This document shows, piece by piece, positions 1 through 9,591 of a stretch of DNA of 64,000 nt. Where the stretch lies: positions 1-64,000 of the forward strand of contig NZ_AKXQ01000001.1 of assembly GCF_000276805.1 (NCBI RefSeq). Reading direction: 5' to 3'. The stretch's first letter is position 1; the number at the start of each line of letters is the position of its first letter. Below the pieces are notes generated by a model that worked only from the letters and a program-made list of their open reading frames with translations, was not told where the DNA came from and ran no database searches. This stretch comes from Moritella dasanensis ArB 0140 (GTDB taxonomy: Bacteria; Pseudomonadota; Gammaproteobacteria; Enterobacterales; Moritellaceae). The position numbers and the translations under genes are program-made.

Positions 1-560
1 AAGTTATAACTTATAACTTAAAATACATTTTAATTCCATCCTATTGATTTTCTGTCATAGCAAACTATATAAAAATGAGTAAGTTTTTAGGGTTGTAAAT
101 CAATGTGAATATTAATGTGCTTTTTATTTTCGACTGAAAAATTATTTTTACCATTTACTTTGTGACGCAATAAAACAACATTTCAACCATTTAGGTTTCA
201 AGATTACCTGTCATGTTATAAGGCGCTGCTCAGCAATTAAAAAACGAAGTGATGGAACATTTTTAACTGATTACGTTCAATAGATGATGAAGGGAGTACT
301 AAAATTGATCAATATAATGATAAGTAATGTTAAAAATTCAATAAATGATATTTATCATGCCATGAATAAAAAGCATTTATCTCTATATCTAGTCTAGTTT
401 TATTTTAAGTTTAAGTTTAATCCGATGTTTTACTTAGAAAAGACGTTTTGTTAGTTAATTACTCAAGTATTCGAACAGCAACTAGACCTTAGCTCTTTTT
501 TGAATTAGTTGAGGTCCGGTGGTAATCAGAAGGGATATGTAATTGAAAAAGAGAGGTTGT
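1..560. other. AT-rich non-coding stretch at window start
   Basis: I see no credible gene here. The sequence is strongly AT-rich, with short simple repeats such as the doubled 'aagttt' near 409-421 and 'ttataact' at the very start. It may hold the promoter of the small gene that follows, but no -35/-10 pair stands out enough to call. Confidence 0.4.
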
Positions 561-962
561 ATGATTACAGATATAGTACTAACGAATGACGAAAAAGATG
601 CACTATTAGAAGCGTATTCACCTTTAAATGAATTAGTCGAAAATAACACACTACTACTTTCGGGGATGTCTTACGATATTTTAGAATTGTTACGTTCATC
701 TCGATTGATTACTATCGGTACATCACATCATAGTTATACATATGATGTGCGTAAAGATGATAACGTAGGGAGCGATTATTTTTTTAGAGTTACATCTAAA
801 CCATACATAAAAACATGCTATATGAGATGTTGTAATCATCCACGCTTCGCTCGCATACCAAGACGTGGCTTAGATCGACTGATTTACAGAAATATGTACA
901 GATGTATAAGCTGTAACACAGATAAAAACTTAAAGCATTCATATTTTAAATTTTCAAATTGA
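561..962 (+). CDS. small hypothetical protein with zinc-ribbon-like cysteines
   Basis: A 133-residue protein that I cannot assign. The ATG at 561 is chosen because a good ribosome binding site (AGAGAGG, 550-556) precedes it at normal spacing; an upstream TTG at 543 has none. The C-terminal third carries a CC-x-H group followed by a basic segment (ARIPRRGLDRLIYR) and a C-x-x-C pair, an arrangement seen in many small bacterial proteins with one split zinc ribbon. The N-terminal half looks helical and acidic. No operon partner: it lies alone in AT-rich DNA. Metal binding is inference from cysteine spacing only, and the function is unknown. Confidence 0.5.
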   Translation: MITDIVLTNDEKDALLEAYSPLNELVENNTLLLSGMSYDILELLRSSRLITIGTSHHSYTYDVRKDDNVGSDYFFRVTSKPYIKTCYMRCCNHPRFARIPRRGLDRLIYRNMYRCISCNTDKNLKHSYFKFSN

Positions 963-1195
963 ACGACTTTAATTACAATGTTTTCTGGTATAACGGTTAA
1001 AATCGGGCATTCAAAAGAGACCACTAAACCTCACTTATTAGTTCAATACAGAGAGTTAAATTCTTGAATACTAATATCAAGTGGGGGGGGATTTAGTACA
1101 GTATCACATAAATAACTAGAAATATTAGCAACGAGAACTGATTGTTAACGATTGAATTTAAATTAAAAATAAGGTAACAAACGATATATGGAAGT

Positions 1196-1474
1196 ATAAA
1201 TTATGCATTCAAACTACCGGATGATATTTCTGATGACATGGCGGCAATCTTTGACCCGTTTGGTAATGCTGTTCACACCGCATTGACATTCGATGTTGTT
1301 GGTGAAGATGTATTAATCAACGGTGCTGGTCCTATCGGTATTATGGCGCTGCGGTATGTAAGCATGTTTGCCCTGCAAAGCTGGTATGAATGTGGTGTAT
1401 TAATTTATCTCCATTTATTATTTAAAAACGAACAATATGTTGAATACTCCAGTGCCAAATTTATATGCGTTTAG
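1196..1474 (+). pseudogene. tdh: decayed fragment of L-threonine 3-dehydrogenase
   Basis: Read in frame from about 1199, this encodes the middle of Tdh: the segment [13 protein letters not shown], then [15 protein letters not shown], then the start of the NAD-binding Rossmann fold ending GAGPIGIMA. Intact Tdh is about 340 residues; the catalytic zinc N-terminal part is absent. At about 1349 the similarity to the Rossmann region stops. The following residues ([11 protein letters not shown]) faintly recall the late Tdh motif REMFETWY, which would fit an internal deletion. A TAG at 1472 closes the frame. There is no upstream start with a ribosome binding site and no kbl partner. I am confident it is a tdh relic, less so about the second half. 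Confidence 0.8.
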
Positions 1475-1823
1475 TGCTTAAAACATTGATCGGCCGTAAA
1501 CAGGGCATAGCAGAAATCAGGTCCGTTAATAACGATAATAAAATTAAAATATTAGACTCTATGTTCATCTGAAAAGTAAGGTACTAGCGAAATCGACCGC
1601 ATTAATGGTGCTTATTTCCAGCCTCCCTGCGGTAATCAGATCATTTATTAACTTGATACACATCACATTTTTCTGCTATAAGTATACTTTTCTATACTAT
1701 AAACCATCTGATTAATATGGTTAATACAAATGATTATCGGATTATCTCAGGTAATTTAGAATATAAATTAACTCATTTTCTACTCTGCTATTAAGGTAGT
1801 GCTTACTTAGGATAAACATAATC
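1475..1823. other. intergenic region with nfrB promoter area
   Basis: 349 bases without a gene. The left part follows the tdh relic and may include further decayed coding sequence that I cannot recognise. The right part is AT-rich and should carry the promoter of the nfrB operon. A short inverted repeat, AGTATA/TATACT, lies at 1681-1698. Confidence 0.4.
1653..1682 (+). promoter_or_regulatory. candidate sigma-70 promoter of the nfrB operon
   Basis: TTGATA at 1653-1658 and TATAAG at 1677-1682 are separated by 18 bases. This would give a leader of about 130 nt before the nfrB ATG at 1824. It is the best pair I found in this AT-rich stretch, but chance matches are common here. Confidence 0.35.
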
Positions 1824-4013
1824 ATGAGCTGGATAGACGTCTTTGTCACTTACCTTTTTTCGCTAAAATATCTTGTTTATGGACTCGCCATTATTCTATT
1901 AATAAGTGGCATTGATGACTTTTTTATCGATATTTGTCATTGGACTCGCCACTTTTATCGTAAATTTTTTGTTTATGACAAACATAAATTTCACGATTAT
2001 GAAGGTTTGTATGACGCGCCGGAAAAACCGTTAGCCATTATGGTGCCGGCGTGGCAAGAGCACGGAGTTGTCGGCCCGATGGCTGAATTGGCCGCTAAAA
2101 CATTAGATTATGAAAATTATCATATTTTTGTCGGTACTTATCCTAATGATCCGCAAACCCAAGAAGAAGTCGACCAAGTTTGTGCTCGCTTCCCTAATGT
2201 CCATAAAGTGGTCTGCGCGCGTCCGGGCCCAACCAGTAAAGCGGATTGTTTGAATAACATAGCAGCAGCTATATTCCTTTTTGAAGCGCAGGCTAAGTTT
2301 GAATTTGCTGGTTTCATTCTCCATGATTCTGAAGATGTCGTGAGTACCATGGAGTTGCGGCTTTATAACCACCTAGTGAACAGAAAAGATCTTATCCAGC
2401 TGCCAGTCTACCCATATACACGTAAATGGACCGACTTTACTAGTGGTCACTACATTGATGAATTTGCAGAACTGCACGGCAAAGACGTTCCTGTTCGAGA
2501 AGCTATCGCCGGACAGGTACCAAGTGCAGGTGTCGGCACCTGTTTTAGCCGCAGAGCCATCAGTATGCTGCTCCGAGAAGGTGATGGTATTGCGTTTGAT
2601 ATTCAAAGCTTAACCGAAGATTACGATATTGGTATCCGTATTAAAGAGCACGGAATGGAAGAGATCTTTGTGCGTTACCCGGTTGTGACTCCTGAGCACG
2701 AAAAAGCGCATTCGGTTTGGTCAGGTAAAAACTTACGAGAAAGCAGTGTGATATGTATACGTGAGTATTTTCCTGATACTTTCAATACTGCGGTCAGACA
2801 AAAATCTCGCTGGATTGTCGGCATCGTATTCCAAGGCATGAAAAATCATGCCTGGAGTAAATCATGGTCAATGAACTATTTCTTATGTCGAGATCGTAAA
2901 GGTGGTATTACCAACTTGGTCGGCTTTATTGCTGTGCTTGTATTCACTCAGTTAGGAATCATCTGGTTAGTGCAAAGCCTTAGTGATGATCCCTACCATT
3001 TCCTTTCTATTTATGGCGATGAACCATGGCTAAGTATTCTGCTGAAAATTAATGCATTTTTTCTTATCAATAGGATTTTTCAACGCTTTATTTTTGTTAA
3101 AGCTTATTACGGTTGGATGCAGGGATTCTTATCAATGCCACGTATGGTATGGGGTAATATTGTTAACTTTTTTGCTAATATTCGCGCATTACGTCAAGTC
3201 ATTGAGATGGGAGATGCACGTCGTGTCGCTTGGGATAAAACCACTCATGACTTTCCCCATTTAGATGATGAACGTAGCGCACGTAAAGCAATCGGCCAAA
3301 TCTTAATTGATTTGGGCGCAATAACAGAAATACAGTTAGATAAAGCCTTAAAAGACAAACCACAAGGCCAGCGCCTAGGACGTTACTTGTTAAATAACCA
3401 ACTGGTGACATCTGAGAGTCTAGTCAAAGCCGTAGCAGAGCAAGCAGAAGTTGATTATCAAAATATTGAACCTCTAAATATATCGGGTGATCTTATTACG
3501 CTAATCAGCAAAGGTCTGGCGTGGCGTTACGGCATCGTGGCGATTAATTATAAATCGGAACAAGGGGTAATGCTGGCAAGTGAAGAATACTTATCCCCCG
3601 TTAGCCTAGCAGCCATTAGTCGCCAATTAAAGTGCCAAGTTAGCTATATCATTGCTTACCCGGGTCAGGTGCAAATAGCACTTAAAGCCTATTATAGCGG
3701 TGAAAGGTTTGCCGATCCTACAGCCGGAGTAGAGCGCTTTGAGCAACTGGACAAAAACATGCAGCAACAAGTCTGGCATCAATATGTTGAAGGTCAGTGG
3801 TCGCTGTTAGAGATATTATCCGAGTATTGTAATATTTCACCTCAGGTGATGAATCAAATATTAATTGGCTATGAAAAAAGTGCTCTTACGTTAAATGATT
3901 ACTTACTGGATAAAGAAGTCATTAGTATAGAAGAACTGGATACGGCTATTGCCTTACAGGTAAAACGAGAACCCAATTTGGCACATCTGGTCACCGGAGC
4001 ACTAAACGCATGA
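1824..4013 (+). CDS. nfrB: NfrB-like c-di-GMP-regulated inner-membrane glycosyltransferase
   Basis: 729 residues, close to the length of E. coli NfrB. A membrane segment near residues 10-30 is followed by a family 2 glycosyltransferase domain with the HDSED acidic motif (about 167-171), a TED motif (about 262) and QKSRW (about 326-330), the usual processive-synthase set. More membrane segments lie at about 365-440. The C-terminal third is an MshEN (GspE N-terminal) domain with the repeated pattern GQILIDLGAI...LGRYLLNNQLV (about 490-545), the fold that binds c-di-GMP. In E. coli NfrB polymerises ManNAc from UDP-ManNAc for a secreted glycan. The stop overlaps the nfrA start (ATGA), so the two are translationally coupled. 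Confidence 0.9.
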   Translation: MSWIDVFVTYLFSLKYLVYGLAIILLISGIDDFFIDICHWTRHFYRKFFVYDKHKFHDYEGLYDAPEKPLAIMVPAWQEHGVVGPMAELAAKTLDYENYHIFVGTYPNDPQTQEEVDQVCARFPNVHKVVCARPGPTSKADCLNNIAAAIFLFEAQAKFEFAGFILHDSEDVVSTMELRLYNHLVNRKDLIQLPVYPYTRKWTDFTSGHYIDEFAELHGKDVPVREAIAGQVPSAGVGTCFSRRAISMLLREGDGIAFDIQSLTEDYDIGIRIKEHGMEEIFVRYPVVTPEHEKAHSVWSGKNLRESSVICIREYFPDTFNTAVRQKSRWIVGIVFQGMKNHAWSKSWSMNYFLCRDRKGGITNLVGFIAVLVFTQLGIIWLVQSLSDDPYHFLSIYGDEPWLSILLKINAFFLINRIFQRFIFVKAYYGWMQGFLSMPRMVWGNIVNFFANIRALRQVIEMGDARRVAWDKTTHDFPHLDDERSARKAIGQILIDLGAITEIQLDKALKDKPQGQRLGRYLLNNQLVTSESLVKAVAEQAEVDYQNIEPLNISGDLITLISKGLAWRYGIVAINYKSEQGVMLASEEYLSPVSLAAISRQLKCQVSYIIAYPGQVQIALKAYYSGERFADPTAGVERFEQLDKNMQQQVWHQYVEGQWSLLEILSEYCNISPQVMNQILIGYEKSALTLNDYLLDKEVISIEELDTAIALQVKREPNLAHLVTGALNA

Positions 4014-7000
4014 ATTTGAAATGTTTGATTTTGTTATTATTAATTGTCTGTAGCCCTGCCCAGGCAAAAGACAGTTTTCCCGCAGGTGAAGGCTTATCTG
4101 ACTACACACAATTTCGCTTATTTCCGCATGTAGATAAAGCGTATCGCCTGACAGATCAAAGCAGATATGCCGAAGCTGTACCTATTTGGAAAGATGCTCT
4201 AAACGTTTCTCCTTATAATAGCGTAGTTACAAAAGAGCTGGTCGCCGCTTACCTTGAACTAAAAGAGTTCCGTAACGCGGAGGGTTTAATCGAGCAATAT
4301 CTGACAGTGAATAGTGAAGATGAAGAATTTCATTCACTACAGATAGAGGTGTTAATCGAAGCTATTGAGCATGGAAATAGTGAGGCGCTAGAGCAGGCAA
4401 AAGAAAAGCTTAAAGATGACCGAATTGATAAAAAACAACGATTGCATTTACTCTATGTGACGAGTAATTATATCTATCAACATGGCCAAAAAGATGACGC
4501 CTTAAATTTAATTAAGACGCATTTATTTCTGGAAAATACAGACTTTGTGGTCCATGAAGCCTATGCCAATATACTGTTAAAAGAGCAGCGATTAGAGGAT
4601 GTTGAGCTGTTACTCAAAGATAACCAGTTCTCTCATTCAAATGCCGGCAAACAAACAAGACAAGCGCTGTTACAAGCTTATATTGGTAATGGTAATGGTA
4701 AAGAGACTCAGGCTTTACAGCAATTTTCTATTCTTAACGACCAGCACTTATTAACAAAGGGGGAAATTGATCAATGGACTGTGTTATTAATAAAACGAAA
4801 TGAGATAATTAAAGCAGATCAGTTACTGGCACTGCAGACCGACAACTTTGATGCGCAATTAAAGCGGGCTTATATAAATCTAAAGGCCGGTAGAGATCAG
4901 CAAACAAAGGCCCCCCTCAATAACGCTATCAAGTTGATTAAAACGGCAGACCAGGAAAGACAGGTACTTACTTTAGCGGCAGAACTGGTTAGTAAGCAAA
5001 AGCAACTGTCACCTTATTATTATGAGCATAAAGTTAAATTCAGTGAGAATACCCAGCTGTGGCGCGCTAACGCCGTTAACATAGCAGAGCAACAAGACGA
5101 TTATCTACAGGCAATAAAACTCCTGTCTGCTAAAAAAAATCGGACTAAACAAGATCGTCAAACAATAGCAGAATTGTATCAAAAGCAGGGTAATAGCAGC
5201 AAATCTAAACTTATATACCAGCAGCTTAACCAAGATTATCCAACGGACTGGAAAATACTCGCAAACTACAGTTACCTGTTGATTGAAAGCGGCCAGCAGA
5301 ATGTTGCCTACGAGCATTTAATCAAAAGTTACCCTTTTAAAGGTGCGACTACCGTAGAAGCTGAAACATTAAAAAGTTATATGTTTGAACTGGCTTCAGG
5401 GCTTGATAATAATGAATTGGAAAGACAGTTACTGACACTTCCAAATACCAGCTTTAACAAAAGTGAGCGCCAACAGTTAGCCGTGCTTTGGCTTCAAGTT
5501 GGATATTGTGATAAAGCCCAGAACTTATACAGCAAACCCTATAGCCGTAAAAATATGTTGAATCTAGGACACTGCTTCAAACAAAGCGGTTCGGTTTATG
5601 CGTACGATTACTTTATCCAAGCAGACCAGCTTAGAAGCGGTTCAGATACGCAAATTGAACTGGCTTATATTGAAGCTGAATCAGGTCAGTCGCAGAAGGC
5701 TTTTAACCGCTGGTTGATGTTAACTACTGGCGCTTTAGACAATAAACATTATCTACAAGCCGCGCAAACAGCACTCTCAGTTGAGGACATCACTAAGGCC
5801 AAACTTTGGCTTAATCAGTATGAAAATAATAACGGTGAGAAAAAATTAGCGTACTGGAATTTAAAAGCGCAGCTAAGCAAAAAAACAGGGGATAACAACA
5901 GTGCTTTAATGAGTCTACAGCAGGCGCAAAATATAGAACCTACAGCACAGAGACTGATTCAGATAGCGGCTTTGCAGTCGCCGGAACAAGCGGCTATCTC
6001 TCGTAATCAAGCTGAGGTGTTACTACGTTCGGCGTTACGCGCAGATCCTGAAAACAGCCGTTTATCTCAAGAACTTGGTTATTTACTGCTGAGTCAGCAG
6101 AAACCACAGGAAGCCATTTTACATTTTGAAAACAGCCTTAAAGGTATGCCTGATAATTACCCTATGTATCAGCAGATATCTTATCTCTATCTGCAAAACA
6201 ACGATAAGGCAATGGCGCGGGTCTGGTCAGATAAAGCCACTGACAATATGGACTATTACATCACCGAACCGGTTAACGGCGTCAGTGTAGAGCAGCTTAA
6301 ATTTAATAAAAGACGGTATAACGAACAGTTAAACAGAGAGTACAATCTAAATTTTGATCTCTGGTATGGCAAAAATAGTGTGCCAGCTTACCTGCCCGTG
6401 GCCGCCGACAACAAAGAAGATAATTATGCTAACTACTGGCTGTTATCTCTAGAAAGTAACCCTGATAAATATCAAACAGCATTGGGCGACGTAGCTGTGT
6501 ATGGACGTTTGTTTGGACAAAACTCATCGAATCAACGTGTTGGTAGTCCGGGTGGGGTTGATATGTTCGGGCTTGGTGCTCGATTAGCACCTTTTGAAAA
6601 CCAAAGCTTTTATCTCTACCTTGAACCGCAATATCATTTGAATTTAGATCAGGCGGATCTTATGGTGAGGGCTACCGCGTCTTTCTTCTCAACTGGGAAA
6701 TACTCCAGTGAGTGGCATAGTGACGGTAACGGCTGGACAGAGCAGGAGCTTTATGTTGATGCTGCTTATTGGAGTAAGGATGGCGATCATGCTGTCACAT
6801 CTAAATACAGTATCGGTCATAACTTTAAATTATCGAGCTCTTTTGACCAGGCATGGACAATAAAACCTTATGCACTGCTACAGGCTTCTGGGAATGATTT
6901 AGGCGGGGTTTCTAGCGTTGGGGCAGGCCTTGAATTTAGTTTATGGAGTAACGGTAGTGAAACAATGGCCTACAGCAGAAAAAGTACGATCAAATTAGAG

Positions 7001-7072
7001 TTTACTGAAGCGTTCAAGACTTATCTGGATGATGATCATGGTATTGGCTTAACAGCGAGGCTTACATGGTAA
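4010..7072 (+). CDS. nfrA: NfrA-like outer-membrane TPR/porin exporter of the NfrB glycan
   Basis: 1020 residues with a cleavable signal peptide (about 1-19, ending AQA). The first 730 or so residues are helical tetratricopeptide-type repeats. The last 250-300 form a beta-rich domain ending in an aromatic-terminated strand (LTARLTW), typical of an outer-membrane barrel C-terminus. This architecture and length match E. coli NfrA (about 990 residues), the phage N4 receptor and predicted exporter of the NfrB-made polysaccharide; AlgK/AlgE and PgaA are organised on the same principle. It starts inside the nfrB stop codon and its 3' end overlaps the next gene by 7 bases, so the three genes form one operon. 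Confidence 0.85.
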   Translation: MNLKCLILLLLIVCSPAQAKDSFPAGEGLSDYTQFRLFPHVDKAYRLTDQSRYAEAVPIWKDALNVSPYNSVVTKELVAAYLELKEFRNAEGLIEQYLTVNSEDEEFHSLQIEVLIEAIEHGNSEALEQAKEKLKDDRIDKKQRLHLLYVTSNYIYQHGQKDDALNLIKTHLFLENTDFVVHEAYANILLKEQRLEDVELLLKDNQFSHSNAGKQTRQALLQAYIGNGNGKETQALQQFSILNDQHLLTKGEIDQWTVLLIKRNEIIKADQLLALQTDNFDAQLKRAYINLKAGRDQQTKAPLNNAIKLIKTADQERQVLTLAAELVSKQKQLSPYYYEHKVKFSENTQLWRANAVNIAEQQDDYLQAIKLLSAKKNRTKQDRQTIAELYQKQGNSSKSKLIYQQLNQDYPTDWKILANYSYLLIESGQQNVAYEHLIKSYPFKGATTVEAETLKSYMFELASGLDNNELERQLLTLPNTSFNKSERQQLAVLWLQVGYCDKAQNLYSKPYSRKNMLNLGHCFKQSGSVYAYDYFIQADQLRSGSDTQIELAYIEAESGQSQKAFNRWLMLTTGALDNKHYLQAAQTALSVEDITKAKLWLNQYENNNGEKKLAYWNLKAQLSKKTGDNNSALMSLQQAQNIEPTAQRLIQIAALQSPEQAAISRNQAEVLLRSALRADPENSRLSQELGYLLLSQQKPQEAILHFENSLKGMPDNYPMYQQISYLYLQNNDKAMARVWSDKATDNMDYYITEPVNGVSVEQLKFNKRRYNEQLNREYNLNFDLWYGKNSVPAYLPVAADNKEDNYANYWLLSLESNPDKYQTALGDVAVYGRLFGQNSSNQRVGSPGGVDMFGLGARLAPFENQSFYLYLEPQYHLNLDQADLMVRATASFFSTGKYSSEWHSDGNGWTEQELYVDAAYWSKDGDHAVTSKYSIGHNFKLSSSFDQAWTIKPYALLQASGNDLGGVSSVGAGLEFSLWSNGSETMAYSRKSTIKLEFTEAFKTYLDDDHGIGLTARLTW

Positions 7073-7986
7073 AAGGTATTTTGATCAGTCTACTGCTGCT
7101 TTTTTCTATTAATGCGGCGGCAGTCGTAAAAGACAGCTGGGTATTTTACCAGCCGCAACTTCGCGATGTGTCGGTAACGACTGCGCAGTGGCAAGGATTG
7201 CTGTCTGAGCTTAAACAGTCTGGCGCTAAAGGTATTGTCTTGCAATGGACTGCATACGGAGAGCGTGGTGATTTAAGTGTTAAGCAAAATAAGCAGCTTG
7301 AGCAAGTGTTTATATTAGCAGAGCAGATGCACCTAAAGGTTATTATCGGTTTATATTCAGATCCGAATTTTTTCTCCAGCATTAAACAACCAGCTGCATC
7401 GTTAAAATATTATCTGCATAAACAAAAGGTATTATCTTTAAAACAGGTCCAACAATGGCTGAAATACGTTAACTCGACAGCATTTTCAGGTTGGTATCTA
7501 ACAGAAGAGATTGATGACTATCATTGGCAGGACGCAGATAAAAAATCATTGTTAATTAAACACCTGACATCGATAAAAGATGAGATATTAACATTAACGC
7601 CAGAACAGCCTATTTATATTTCCGCCTATATAGGCGGTTATCAGTCTGCGAGCCAAGTCAGTGATTTGTTTTCTGCCATTTCACTGCAGGGGCAGCTTAA
7701 TGTCATACTCCAAGACGGATTCGGAACACAGGCATTAACCGCGGAGCAAAAAAAATATTACTTTTCATCATTACTAAACTGTGACAATGCCACCGTTTCT
7801 GGGACCGTCTTCGAATATTTCAGGCAACAGAAGGAAGTAGATGTTTTTAAAGCACTACCGCCTTCAGCGGCAGAATGGCAGCAGCAGTTAAACTCAATGA
7901 GTGCTTATTGTAACGGCGAGAAAGTTATATTTTCATTACGTTATCTGCCTTATGCGCAAGGGATTCTAGATTCAAAATCTGATTAA
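7066..7986 (+). CDS. secreted DUF4434-like protein, putative glycoside hydrolase of the nfr operon
   Basis: 306 residues with a signal peptide (about 1-19). The body looks like a DUF4434 TIM-barrel protein: an early strand ending in FYQPQ, then KGIVLQWTAYG, then GWYLTEEIDDYHW near 142-154, where paired Glu/Asp residues sit at the end of a strand as in catalytic (beta/alpha)8 hydrolases. It overlaps nfrA by 7 bases. The companion gene of E. coli nfrAB, ybcH, probably has the same role, but I cannot confirm homology here. By analogy with PgaB, PelA or AlgL, a periplasmic enzyme that trims the polymer is the likely job; this is inference. Confidence 0.7.
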   Translation: MVKGILISLLLLFSINAAAVVKDSWVFYQPQLRDVSVTTAQWQGLLSELKQSGAKGIVLQWTAYGERGDLSVKQNKQLEQVFILAEQMHLKVIIGLYSDPNFFSSIKQPAASLKYYLHKQKVLSLKQVQQWLKYVNSTAFSGWYLTEEIDDYHWQDADKKSLLIKHLTSIKDEILTLTPEQPIYISAYIGGYQSASQVSDLFSAISLQGQLNVILQDGFGTQALTAEQKKYYFSSLLNCDNATVSGTVFEYFRQQKEVDVFKALPPSAAEWQQQLNSMSAYCNGEKVIFSLRYLPYAQGILDSKSD

Positions 7987-7988
7987 CG

Positions 7989-8024
7989 ATTAATAGTACA
8001 ATTAACAGTACGATTAACAGAACG
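7989..8024. repeat. three 12-bp tandem repeats after a stop codon
   Basis: Units ATTAATAGTACA, ATTAACAGTACG and ATTAACAGAACG lie head to tail, starting 3 bases after the TAA of the DUF4434 gene. A partial unit covers the stop itself. It belongs to the window-wide set of short tandem duplications at gene ends. Confidence 0.85.
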
Positions 8025-8033
8025 AGCGACTTA

Positions 8034-8064
8034 CAACACACTGAAAAATATATTCAGTGTGTTG
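8034..8064. terminator. hairpin between convergent nfr operon and wecB
   Basis: A perfect 12-bp stem (CAACACACTGAA / TTCAGTGTGTTG) with a 7-base loop lies between the two converging transcripts. No clear T run follows on either strand, so it may act as a bidirectional terminator or an RNA 3'-end stabiliser. Confidence 0.6.
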
Positions 8065-8070
8065 TCTGCG

Positions 8071-9195
8071 TTACTGACTATTAGCTAATTGTTCAACGAT
8101 TCGGCTGCAGGCTAAACCGTCACCGTAAGGATTATGTGATTTTGCCATTTTTTCATATAGCGGTTGATCACAGAGCAGTGCTAAGGTGGCATCAGTAATT
8201 TTGTCAATATCAGTACCGACCAGCTTAACTGTTCCCGCTTCTACTGCTTCTGGGCGTTCCGTTGTATCACGCATGACTAACACGGGTTTACCCAGCGACG
8301 GGGCTTCTTCCTGTACTCCACCGGAATCGGTAATAATTAAATAACAACGGTTCATTAAATACACAAAGGGTAGGTAATCTTGCGGCTCAATTAAAAAGAC
8401 GTTGTCCAGCCCAGATAAAATTCGATTTACCGGTTCGCGTACATTGGGGTTCATATGCATCGGGTATAATATTTGTACATCTGGTCGCGTTTTAGCAATC
8501 CTTGCCAGCGCTTCACAAATGCGTTCAAAACCGCCGCCAAAACTTTCTCGCCTATGCCCTGTGACTAAAATTAACTTTTTTTGATTATCTAAAAATGAAA
8601 ATTTATTGTTAAGTTCAGCCGTTATCGATAAATCACGCTGCAGTTTGTCTTTAACCCATAAAAGAGCATCAATAACAGTATTGCCTGTTACCGTGATCCG
8701 CGAATCAGGCACTTGTTCCTTAATTAAGTTATCTTTCGATCCTTTAGTCGGCGCAAAGTGATAATGAGCTAGTACTCCGGTTAATTTTCTATTGGCTTCT
8801 TCAGGCCAAGGGGAGTAAAGGTTCCCAGTTCGCAGTCCTGCTTCAACATGTGCTATTTTTATCTGTTTATAAAATGCGGCTAAAGAAGCTGAAAAAGTAG
8901 TCGTAGTATCACCATGTACTAGCACAATGTCTGGCTCAAAATCATCTAAGACTTCTTTTAAACCAGCGAGGATATTACCGGTAACATCAAACAAGTCCTG
9001 CCCAGGTTGCATTATGTTTAAGTCATAATCGGGTGTGATTTCAAATAAATTTAATACCTGATCTAGCATCTCCCGGTGCTGGGCTGTTACGCAAACTCTG
9101 CTTATTAAATTATGTTGTTCCGCTAACTTATGCACCAATGGCGCCATTTTAATGGCCTCAGGACGAGTACCAAATACAGTTAAAACTTTTTTCAT
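8071..9195 (-). CDS. wecB: UDP-N-acetylglucosamine 2-epimerase
   Basis: 374 residues, the usual length for non-hydrolysing UDP-GlcNAc 2-epimerase (E. coli WecB 376). Family segments are plain: [13 protein letters not shown] at the N-terminus, [29 protein letters not shown], and [15 protein letters not shown] in the UDP-binding C-terminal half. It converts UDP-GlcNAc to UDP-ManNAc in the cytosol. The start has a strong site (GGGGG, 6-7 bases upstream). It is not in an enterobacterial-common-antigen cluster; its neighbour is the converging nfrB-nfrA operon, which needs UDP-ManNAc. In E. coli, wecB was independently found as nfrC, a third gene required for phage N4 infection. Confidence 0.95.
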   Translation of the reverse strand: MKKVLTVFGTRPEAIKMAPLVHKLAEQHNLISRVCVTAQHREMLDQVLNLFEITPDYDLNIMQPGQDLFDVTGNILAGLKEVLDDFEPDIVLVHGDTTTTFSASLAAFYKQIKIAHVEAGLRTGNLYSPWPEEANRKLTGVLAHYHFAPTKGSKDNLIKEQVPDSRITVTGNTVIDALLWVKDKLQRDLSITAELNNKFSFLDNQKKLILVTGHRRESFGGGFERICEALARIAKTRPDVQILYPMHMNPNVREPVNRILSGLDNVFLIEPQDYLPFVYLMNRCYLIITDSGGVQEEAPSLGKPVLVMRDTTERPEAVEAGTVKLVGTDIDKITDATLALLCDQPLYEKMAKSHNPYGDGLACSRIVEQLANSQ

Positions 9196-9562
9196 ATATC
9201 CCCCAGAAAATTGATCTTAAATTTATAGAATATGTGTTTAATTTTAATGTTCAGAAATTAAAACATATAATACAAGTCATTACACTATTACAATAAATTT
9301 AAACAGCGGGGAAACCGTAAGTGTTCAGATACTCGCTAAGACTTTGTGTTTTTATTGAATACAAATCGTAATGCATTGTTAATCATTTAAAGCTACTAAG
9401 CTGGATATTTTTTCTGGATAAATAGTGTTAATTGCATCTGCAACAGGACTTGGGCACTTTAGACTATCGAGTAGATCACAAATTTAAAAACGTGACCTGT
9501 GCCGTAGATCAAATTTAAGCAAACAAAATAGTCGAATAAGTAACTATTTTTGTAACATAGGT

Positions 9563-9591
9563 TTGCATTCATTAACAACTCAGCTTACACT
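9563..9591 (+). promoter_or_regulatory. sigma-70 promoter of the desaturase gene
   Basis: TTGCAT (9563-9568) and TACACT (9586-9591) are separated by exactly 17 bases. The -10 box lies inside the FabR-like operator at 9582-9599, so a bound repressor would block RNA polymerase. The implied leader is about 45-60 nt. Confidence 0.65.

Noticed and set aside
2103-2606. Minus-strand open frames inside nfrB
   Set aside because: They are antisense to a well-supported gene, have no ribosome binding sites and encode no recognisable protein.
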